Positions 14,841 through 20,464 of a stretch of 26,802 bases of DNA are shown one piece after another. The stretch spans positions 1-26,802 of the forward strand of contig DKME01000015.1 in the NCBI GenBank assembly GCA_002469525.1, written 5' to 3'. The notes beneath the pieces are model-generated. The model was not told where the DNA came from. It did not search any database and was given only the letters and a program-made list of their open reading frames with translations. The position numbers were made by a program, and so were the translations under genes. Numbering within the stretch: position 1 is the stretch's first letter; every line of letters starts with the position of its first letter. The stretch comes from Actinobacteria bacterium UBA7422. Lineage in GTDB: Bacteria > Actinomycetota > Actinomycetes > S36-B12.

Positions 14841-16202
14841 ATGGATCGTAGAATTTTCGGCATCGAAACGGAGTATGGCGTCACCTGTACTTTTAAAGGT
14901 CAACGGCGCCTGAGTCCCGACGAGGTCGCTCGTTACCTCTTTCGCCGGGTTGTGAGCTGGGGGAGAAGTAGCAATGTCTTCCTCGCAAATGGTGCGCGCC
15001 TGTACCTCGACGTTGGCTCACACCCAGAGTACGCAACGGCCGAGTGTGACAGTTTCTTGGAACTATTGGCACAGGACCGGGCCGGTGAACGGATCCTCGA
15101 GGTTCTCGGAATTGAAGCCGAGGAACGTTTAGAACAAGAAGGAATTCACGGGGATGTGTATTTATTCAAAAACAACACTGACTCGGCGGGTAATTCATAT
15201 GGTTGTCACGAAAACTACCTGATTGAGCGACACACCGACTTCACGGCCCTCGCAGATACGTTCATTCCGTTTCTCATTACTCGGCAAATATTGGTGGGAG
15301 CGGGAAAAGTTGTCCAAACCCCCCGAGGATCAACGTACGCGGTGAGTCAACGAGCGGATCATATTTGGGAAGGGGTCTCCAGTGCGACCACGCGGTCACG
15401 ACCGATTATTAACACGCGTGACGAACCACATGCCGATGCAGATCTGTATCGGCGTTTGCACGTAATTGTCGGAGACAGCAACATGAGCGACACGACGAAT
15501 CTGCTCAAGGTTGTATCGGCGCACTTGGTGCTGTCCATGATCGAGTCCGGAACGATCATGCGAGACCTCACTCTGGCCAACCCGATTCGGGCAATTAGGG
15601 AGATTAGTCACGACACGACGGGAACCCGAACTGTGAAGTTGGCCAACGGGCGTGAACTTTCAGCCATTCAGATGCAGAGTGAATACTTCCAGAAGGTTTC
15701 TGACTTTGTTACCAGGAACGCAATCACCGATCCGGTTACCCAACAGGCCATGGAGCTTTGGGAACGGGCAATCAAAGCGGTGGGTTCAGGTGACCTTCAT
15801 CTGATCGACCGCGAGATCGATTGGGTGATCAAGCTTCGCCTGATCGAGCGTTACATGCGCAAAAACAATATGACATTGGAAGACGCCCGAATTGCCCAAC
15901 TTGACTTGGCCTACCACGACATTCGGCGAAGCCGCGGTCTGTATTATCTCCTGGAAAAAGGCGGTGCAGTGGAGACTATTTTGACCAACGAACAGGTAGA
16001 CACCGCAAAGGAAGTCGCACCCCAAAGCACTCGGGCCAAACTTCGGGGAGACTTCATTACTCGAGCACAGGAAAGACATAGGGACTATACGGTCGACTGG
16101 GTGCACCTCAAGCTCAATGATCAAGGGCAGCGAACAGTACTTCTCAAAGACCCTTTCGCTCACACCGATGAGCGTGTTGAACGGCTGATTGCGACAATGT
16201 AG
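14841..16202 (+). CDS. pafA: Pup-protein ligase PafA
   Basis: PafA phosphorylates the C-terminal glutamate of Pup with ATP and joins it to substrate lysines. The 453-residue protein belongs to the same carboxylate-amine ligase family as Dop. FGIETEYG (6-13, with Glu9 for metal/nucleotide), LANGARLYLDVGSHPEY with catalytic Asp57, NTRDEPHAD and HVIVGDSNMSD are all present. It lacks the long insertion between the first two motifs that marks Dop. The C-terminal domain (about 380-453) contains the family's THTDERV-like end (FAHTDERVERL). The gene starts five bases after prcA with no separate promoter visible, so it belongs to the pup operon. Confidence 0.97.
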   Translation: MDRRIFGIETEYGVTCTFKGQRRLSPDEVARYLFRRVVSWGRSSNVFLANGARLYLDVGSHPEYATAECDSFLELLAQDRAGERILEVLGIEAEERLEQEGIHGDVYLFKNNTDSAGNSYGCHENYLIERHTDFTALADTFIPFLITRQILVGAGKVVQTPRGSTYAVSQRADHIWEGVSSATTRSRPIINTRDEPHADADLYRRLHVIVGDSNMSDTTNLLKVVSAHLVLSMIESGTIMRDLTLANPIRAIREISHDTTGTRTVKLANGRELSAIQMQSEYFQKVSDFVTRNAITDPVTQQAMELWERAIKAVGSGDLHLIDREIDWVIKLRLIERYMRKNNMTLEDARIAQLDLAYHDIRRSRGLYYLLEKGGAVETILTNEQVDTAKEVAPQSTRAKLRGDFITRAQERHRDYTVDWVHLKLNDQGQRTVLLKDPFAHTDERVERLIATM

Positions 16203-16215
16203 ATGGGTATGTAGT

Positions 16216-16221
16216 TAAACT
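16216..16221 (+). promoter_or_regulatory. Leaderless -10 element of the FKBP lipoprotein gene (TAAACT)
   Basis: TAAACT is followed by six bases and the GTG start at 16228, inside the 25-base gap after pafA. No clear ribosome binding site is seen. It separates the FKBP/pafBC segment from the proteasome transcript. Confidence 0.5.
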
Positions 16222-16227
16222 AGGGCA

Positions 16228-16809
16228 GTGAGAAAAATCCTATTAACTTCGGCAATTGCACTTTCCTCTTTAGCTCTGTTGGCTGGTTGTTCCAGCAGCA
16301 CCGATACTGACCCTGAGTTCACGGACTCCGGTAGCGCATCAGGCCCCTATTCGATCAATGACTGCGCCGCATTAGCCGGACCGGTTATCTCAGAGACCGC
16401 CCCTGCCGGGATCGCGATTGACGGGCTAGTGATCGGTGAAGATGCAGTTCCTTCAATTGCCGTCGGTCCCGAATCCGCCCCTGCCGTTGACTTGATCTCC
16501 AATGAACTCTCTCCGGGTAACGGGGCAAGCGTCGCGGTGGGTGACACAATCACGGTGAACTATTGCGGTGTCGGCCAAATAACAGGTGCACTCTTCGACT
16601 CTTCGTGGGCGCGGGGTGAACCGGCGACATTCCAGTTGCTCCCCGGTGCCCTTATTGAGGGTTGGACGCAGGGCGTCCCGGGAATGCAGATCGGTGAACG
16701 TCGACTCCTCGAGATCCCGGGTTCGCTGGGCTACGGGGTTAACCCTCCCGGTGGAATCGAAGTCGACGAAACCCTGATCTTTGTCATTGAACTCGTGTCC
16801 ATCGGTTAA
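16228..16809 (+). CDS. FKBP-type peptidyl-prolyl isomerase, lipoprotein
   Basis: This is a predicted membrane-anchored extracytoplasmic prolyl isomerase of 193 residues. A lipoprotein signal peptide (MRKILLT, hydrophobic core, LLAGC) places the lipidated Cys21. A Ser/Thr/Asp-rich linker and a spacer domain (about 40-105) precede one FKBP domain (about 108-193): GDTITVNYCGVG, LFDSSWARGEPATF, LIEGWTQGVPGMQIGERRLL, GYGVNPPGG and ETLIFVIELVSIG. Several pocket positions (Tyr, Phe/Asp, Trp, Tyr) are kept. The start is GTG with a leaderless -10. The next gene is a cytosolic FKBP; such a pair between pafA and pafB is familiar in actinobacteria. Confidence 0.92.
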   Translation: MRKILLTSAIALSSLALLAGCSSSTDTDPEFTDSGSASGPYSINDCAALAGPVISETAPAGIAIDGLVIGEDAVPSIAVGPESAPAVDLISNELSPGNGASVAVGDTITVNYCGVGQITGALFDSSWARGEPATFQLLPGALIEGWTQGVPGMQIGERRLLEIPGSLGYGVNPPGGIEVDETLIFVIELVSIG

Positions 16810-16854
16810 TTCGCATTCGTCATTGCACATTCAGATTCGGAAAGAAGGAAACAC

Positions 16855-17220
16855 ATGTCAGAACAGTTAAAACCCGAAATTGACTTCATTGAAGGACCCG
16901 CACCCACTGAACTCGTGATCACAGACATCACTATCGGCTCGGGCACAGAAGCTCTGCCGGGAGCATCGGTTGAGGTTCACTATGTCGGTGTGGAATTCGA
17001 CAGTGGCGAACAATTTGACGCTTCTTGGGACCGAGGGGAAAGCATCAATTTTCCACTGTCAGGTCTGATTGCCGGTTGGCAAGAAGGTATTCCCGGCATG
17101 AAGGTTGGTGGACGCCGTCAACTCGTCATCCCACCAGCACTCGCCTACGGGGAATCGGGTGGACACCGACTTTCGGGAAAGACCCTCGTTTTTATTATTG
17201 ACCTACTCGCTGTCAAATAG
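16855..17220 (+). CDS. FKBP-type peptidyl-prolyl isomerase, cytosolic
   Basis: This single-domain FKBP has 121 residues and no signal peptide or membrane segment. The domain shows SVEVHYVGVEFDSGEQFDAS, then WDRGESINFPL, LIAGWQEGIPGMKVGGRRQL, IPPALAYGE and GKTLVFIIDLLAV. The active-pocket residues of FKBP12-like isomerases (Tyr, Phe-Asp, Trp, Tyr) are present, so it should be active. The ATG has a good ribosome binding site (AAGGA at 16845-16849). It follows the lipoprotein FKBP by 45 bases, probably on the same transcript, and precedes pafB by 38 bases. Its substrates are unknown. Confidence 0.94.
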   Translation: MSEQLKPEIDFIEGPAPTELVITDITIGSGTEALPGASVEVHYVGVEFDSGEQFDASWDRGESINFPLSGLIAGWQEGIPGMKVGGRRQLVIPPALAYGESGGHRLSGKTLVFIIDLLAVK

Positions 17221-17258
17221 GACTGCTCAGTAGGAGAGCTCAGAAGGTCGTAACACAT

Positions 17259-18242
17259 ATGCCAAAAAGGGATAAAACCGAAAGACTCCTCAATTTGGTA
17301 TTTGCCATGATGTCAACTCGCAGAGCAATTTCGCGCGCTGACATCCGAGACAACGTAGCGGGCTACGAAGACGCCAGCTCGGATGAAGCATTTGAACGTA
17401 TGTTTGAGCGTGACAAGGACGAACTGCGGTCTATGGGTCTTCCTATTGAAACCGTGACCGACCCGATGGGAGATATCCTGGGTTACCGGATTTCGGCTAT
17501 CGACTACGAATTCGTTGATCTAGAACTGAGCTCGCAAGACATTATTGTGTTGGGTGTCGCCGCCCAAGTATGGGATGAAGCAGTTTTGCGTACACCTGCC
17601 CAAAACGCCCTTCGCAAAATTGAAGCAAAATATGGACAAAGTGCCGTGAACCCTCCTACCGAACTTTCAGGGCTCGTACGTTTGCAAGCGCAGGACATTT
17701 CCCTTCCCACACTGCTCAGTGCAGCGCGAGATCGACGCGTCGTCACATTTGACTATCAGAGCAGGTCGGGCGAACACACCAAGCGCACACTTGAACCGTG
17801 GGCTGTGCTGTGTCGCAATGGCAATTGGTACTGCATTGGTTTTGATCGTGATCGTGGGGAGCAACGAACATTTAAGCTTCCACGGATTAACAGCGCGGTG
17901 CGAATCACGAGTCAGAATCACACCGCTCCTAGGCCTTCGGAGATCACCATGGAGCTACCGGAGTCTGAGAGTGTCATAACAGCCGAGATCACGATCACCG
18001 CGAATCGTGGAGCTATGTTGCGCCGTCATGCCACGTCTATTCGCACAACGGAACTCGGAGACCACATCAGTATTCAAGGACCGCTGGAAGTCCTCACCGA
18101 GTGGACATTGCTCACCCTCGGTGACGTCGTGTCAATTGAATCGCCCCCACTAAAGGACTCCGTGCGTGCAGCAGCGGAGCGGATCTTGATGGGACATGTC
18201 ATAAGTGCCGAGCCGCAAAGAGACGGTGTAACGCATGACTGA
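17259..18242 (+). CDS. pafB: WYL-domain transcriptional regulator PafB
   Basis: PafB, with PafC, forms the heteromeric activator of the LexA/RecA-independent DNA-damage response known from mycobacteria. The 327-residue protein has an N-terminal winged helix (about 5-80, KTERLLNLVFAMM), a linker, a WYL domain with NWYCIGFDRDRGEQRTFKL (189-207; Arg203 is the conserved ligand-binding arginine), and a C-terminal WCX-like extension. The ATG is preceded by AGAAGG at slightly long spacing (11 bases). It overlaps pafC by 8 bases, fitting obligate partnership. The name refers to genomic association with pafA; a direct proteasome role is not required for it. Confidence 0.93.
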   Translation: MPKRDKTERLLNLVFAMMSTRRAISRADIRDNVAGYEDASSDEAFERMFERDKDELRSMGLPIETVTDPMGDILGYRISAIDYEFVDLELSSQDIIVLGVAAQVWDEAVLRTPAQNALRKIEAKYGQSAVNPPTELSGLVRLQAQDISLPTLLSAARDRRVVTFDYQSRSGEHTKRTLEPWAVLCRNGNWYCIGFDRDRGEQRTFKLPRINSAVRITSQNHTAPRPSEITMELPESESVITAEITITANRGAMLRRHATSIRTTELGDHISIQGPLEVLTEWTLLTLGDVVSIESPPLKDSVRAAAERILMGHVISAEPQRDGVTHD

Positions 18243-19182
18243 ACAGACCACCGACCGGATTGCCAGACTTTTAGCTCTGGTTCCATGGCTGATCTCTCGC
18301 CCTGGGATCACCTTGACCGACACAGCCGGACACTTCGGGATCACTGTTGAATCGTTGACCAAGGATCTGTGGCAATTAGTGTTGTGTGGACTACCAGGAT
18401 ATGGACCCGATCAACTCATTGATATTGATTTTTGGGACGACGACCGAATCTGGGTTCAAGACCCGCAAACGTTGGCAAAGCCGATGCGCATTAACGCCGA
18501 GGAAGCGGTTGCTTTAGCAATAGCGCTGCGTCGCATGAACCAGATTCCAGGTGTCAGCGATAAGGATTCGATCAGCAGACTCATTGCCAAACTAGATGCA
18601 GTAATCGGTACCAACGCTCAGATACTGGAAATTTCTGAGTCCGATCACGGGCACAACGGTGCGTTAGTTGAGCAGGCGCTCAAAGACGAATTGGGTTTGG
18701 AATTCGACTACGCGTCCGCGCAAGACGATCAGTCGCACCGAGTGGTCATGCCCATACGCGTATTCAGCGTTGACGACTACCTTTATCTCGCGGCTTGGTG
18801 TGAGCAAGCTGAGGCCATTCGATCCTTTAGATTCGATCGCATTTCTGAATTAAGCCTGCACGCGCCGCTGGAAAACATCCCGGGGAACCTGACGGAGGAA
18901 GTCACGGGGCTCGCAGATCTGACATTGGCTCCCACGGCGCTGATTCGAATTGATTCGGAAATTTCCTGGGTCACCGAAGAAGTGTGGGTAAATACGGTCA
19001 ACAACCCTCATGTTGTCCTCGAAGAGGGCCAGAGCCTGATTCGGGTGCCGTATTTGTCCAAAGATTGGTTAATTCGTTGGGTATTCTCCATGGCAGGGGC
19101 AGCGGTTGTGCTCGAACCCGTCGAGATCGCGGGGCAGATTCGTGAAATAGTGGAGGAATCCTTGGTGCGGTTACAGCACTAG
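18235..19182 (+). CDS. pafC: WYL-domain transcriptional regulator PafC
   Basis: PafC is the partner of PafB in DNA-damage-inducible activation. The 315-residue protein has an N-terminal helix-turn-helix (about 5-50, RIARLLALVPWLISRPG), a WYL domain in which the WYL triplet reads YLY (DDYLYLAAWCEQ, 181-191) followed by IRSFRFDRI (195-203), and a C-terminal extension. Divergence at the WYL triplet is usual for PafC-type partners. It starts within the pafB stop region (8-base overlap). The next gene, tatA, lies 103 bases downstream with its own leader, so the regulator pair likely ends this transcript or reads through weakly. Confidence 0.93.
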   Translation: MTEQTTDRIARLLALVPWLISRPGITLTDTAGHFGITVESLTKDLWQLVLCGLPGYGPDQLIDIDFWDDDRIWVQDPQTLAKPMRINAEEAVALAIALRRMNQIPGVSDKDSISRLIAKLDAVIGTNAQILEISESDHGHNGALVEQALKDELGLEFDYASAQDDQSHRVVMPIRVFSVDDYLYLAAWCEQAEAIRSFRFDRISELSLHAPLENIPGNLTEEVTGLADLTLAPTALIRIDSEISWVTEEVWVNTVNNPHVVLEEGQSLIRVPYLSKDWLIRWVFSMAGAAVVLEPVEIAGQIREIVEESLVRLQH

Positions 19183-19196
19183 GGAGAGAACAGACG

Positions 19197-19212
19197 TAGG
19201 CTAAGTTAGGAT
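19197..19212 (+). promoter_or_regulatory. Possible tatA promoter (TAGGCT and TAGGAT)
   Basis: Two TANNNT hexamers, TAGGCT (19197-19202) and TAGGAT (19207-19212), lie about 75 bases before tatA. The TAGGCT hexamer is the same as at mshC, pup and the RecB-like gene. Because tatA has a strong Shine-Dalgarno sequence, this would be a leadered promoter. No -35 is evident. Confidence 0.35.
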
Positions 19213-19233
19213 TAGGGTCAGTTAGTTAAGAAA

Positions 19234-19257
19234 TTGATATCAAGGATCGTCGCGATC
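19234..19257. repeat. Two adjacent palindromes in the tatA leader
   Basis: TTGATATCAA (19234-19243) is a perfect 10-base palindrome. GATCG-TCG-CGATC (19245-19257) is a 5-base inverted repeat one base further on. They lie downstream of the putative -10 and upstream of the ribosome binding site, so they could be an operator pair or RNA hairpins. This may also be chance. Confidence 0.4.
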
Positions 19258-19285
19258 TACATGAGCAGGGCAGGAGAGGTATCAC

Positions 19286-19582
19286 ATGTTTAGTAATCTC
19301 AAAGGCTGGGAATGGCTCATTATTGTGGCGCTTATTCTGCTGTTGTTCGGTGCGAAAAGACTCCCCGACGCCGCTCGTGGACTGGGTCGGTCCATGCGGA
19401 TCTTCAAGGCTGAAACAAAGGGTTTGACCGGTAACGACACTGACGAGGATTCCAAGTCTGTCGAGTCATCTCAATCGCCGGCTAAAGCGGTTGAGGCGAA
19501 TGACACGGTTGAAGCAGAGTCCCAAGAATCACTTTCCCGAGAAGCCGCAGAGACAAAGCCTGCTGCACCAACTGAACGTTAG
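19286..19582 (+). CDS. tatA: Sec-independent translocase subunit TatA
   Basis: TatA oligomers form the pore for folded proteins carrying twin-arginine signals. The 98-residue protein has a single N-terminal membrane helix (WEWLIIVALILLLFG, about 8-22), the FGAKRLPDAARGLGRS hinge and amphipathic helix (about 21-40), and an acidic, disordered tail rich in Glu, Ser and Ala. AGGAGAGG (19272-19279) lies six bases before the ATG. tatC follows immediately, and no tatB is present in the cluster, as in mycobacteria where tatB is elsewhere. Confidence 0.96.
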   Translation: MFSNLKGWEWLIIVALILLLFGAKRLPDAARGLGRSMRIFKAETKGLTGNDTDEDSKSVESSQSPAKAVEANDTVEAESQESLSREAAETKPAAPTER

Positions 19583-19592
19583 ATAGTCGTCG

Positions 19593-20441
19593 GTGGCCCT
19601 GCGCGACAAGCAGGAGGCGGTGGCAATGCCACTGACCGAACATCTGCGGGAATTACGATCACGCTTCTTTAAGAGTGGCATTGCCATTGCCATTGGCATG
19701 GTGATTGGGTGGATCTACTACGCGGAAATTTTTGCTTGGCTCAGTCGTCCGTTCACCGATGTGATTGCGGCCGCCCAAGACAACGGTCAAGACGTTGTCC
19801 TCGCCTTAACGGGAGTGGCGGATCCATTCGTCCTACAGATCCAAGTGTCTGCAGCGGCCGGGATCGCGCTTAGTTCACCTGTCTGGCTTTACCAACTGTG
19901 GAGATTCGTCACGCCAGGACTTCGCCGCAATGAGCGCCGCTGGGCAGTTGGCTTCGCTGCCGTGGCCACACCACTCTTTGCCGCAGGCATCACCTTGGCA
20001 TATTTCGTGTTGCCATTTGGTCTAGAAATTCTGCTCGGGTTTACACCGGAAAATGTAGAAAATATTGTTTCCGTTGATCGATATCTATCCTTTTTCTTAC
20101 GCACAATCCTGGTGTTTGGTGTTGGTTTCCTCACCCCGTTGCTGATTGTGTTGCTTAACTTCGCTGGAATCCTGTCAGGAAAACGTCTGGTCTCGTGGTG
20201 GCGCTGGATCATTTTTACCGTGTTTATCTTCTCAGCCGTGGCTACACCAACAGGTGATCCCATCAATCTACTTCTCTTAGCCGCACCGATTCTCATTCTT
20301 GTCGTACTTGCTGTCATGATCTCACTGCTCAATGACCGCAGGCGTGCCCGAAAGGCACGCAATACTGATTTCAGTGACCTCGATGACGACGAAATCTCGC
20401 CGCTGGACACTGACACCTTCGACACAGATCTCAAGGATTAG
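19593..20441 (+). CDS. tatC: Sec-independent translocase subunit TatC
   Basis: TatC is the polytopic receptor for twin-arginine signal peptides. The protein has 282 residues from GTG 19593. MPLTEHLRELRSRFFKS (12-28) is the conserved cytoplasmic N-terminal motif; about six membrane helices follow, with the conserved loop SSPVWLYQLWRFVTPGL after the first periplasmic domain. The last 40 residues are charged (acidic end). The start is uncertain: ATG 19626 has AGGAGG eight bases upstream and would give MPLTEHL, while GTG 19593 lacks a ribosome binding site but gives the short N-terminal extension common in homologues. It lies 10 bases after tatA and is probably co-transcribed. Confidence 0.93.
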   Translation: MALRDKQEAVAMPLTEHLRELRSRFFKSGIAIAIGMVIGWIYYAEIFAWLSRPFTDVIAAAQDNGQDVVLALTGVADPFVLQIQVSAAAGIALSSPVWLYQLWRFVTPGLRRNERRWAVGFAAVATPLFAAGITLAYFVLPFGLEILLGFTPENVENIVSVDRYLSFFLRTILVFGVGFLTPLLIVLLNFAGILSGKRLVSWWRWIIFTVFIFSAVATPTGDPINLLLLAAPILILVVLAVMISLLNDRRRARKARNTDFSDLDDDEISPLDTDTFDTDLKD

Positions 20442-20452
20442 CGATTCCAAGC

Positions 20453-20458
20453 TAGACT
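20453..20458 (+). promoter_or_regulatory. Leaderless -10 element of helY (TAGACT)
   Basis: TAGACT is followed by six bases (ACGGAC) and the ATG at 20465, within the 23-base tatC-helY gap. No ribosome binding site is present. The geometry matches the mshC, trmI and pup elements. Confidence 0.55.
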
Positions 20459-20464
20459 ACGGAC

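Noticed and set aside
19889..20434. 181-residue open frame antisense to tatC
   Set aside because: It is Arg/Ser/Thr-rich, has no domain and no ribosome binding site, and is fully covered by tatC.
13118..20464. Search for the PafBC-dependent RecA-NDp promoter (TTGTC, eight bases, TANNNT) at the leaderless -10s
   Set aside because: The bases eight upstream of the -10 of mshC, the RecB-like gene, trmI, pup, the FKBP lipoprotein gene and helY do not read TTGTC, so PafBC control of these starts is not supported.
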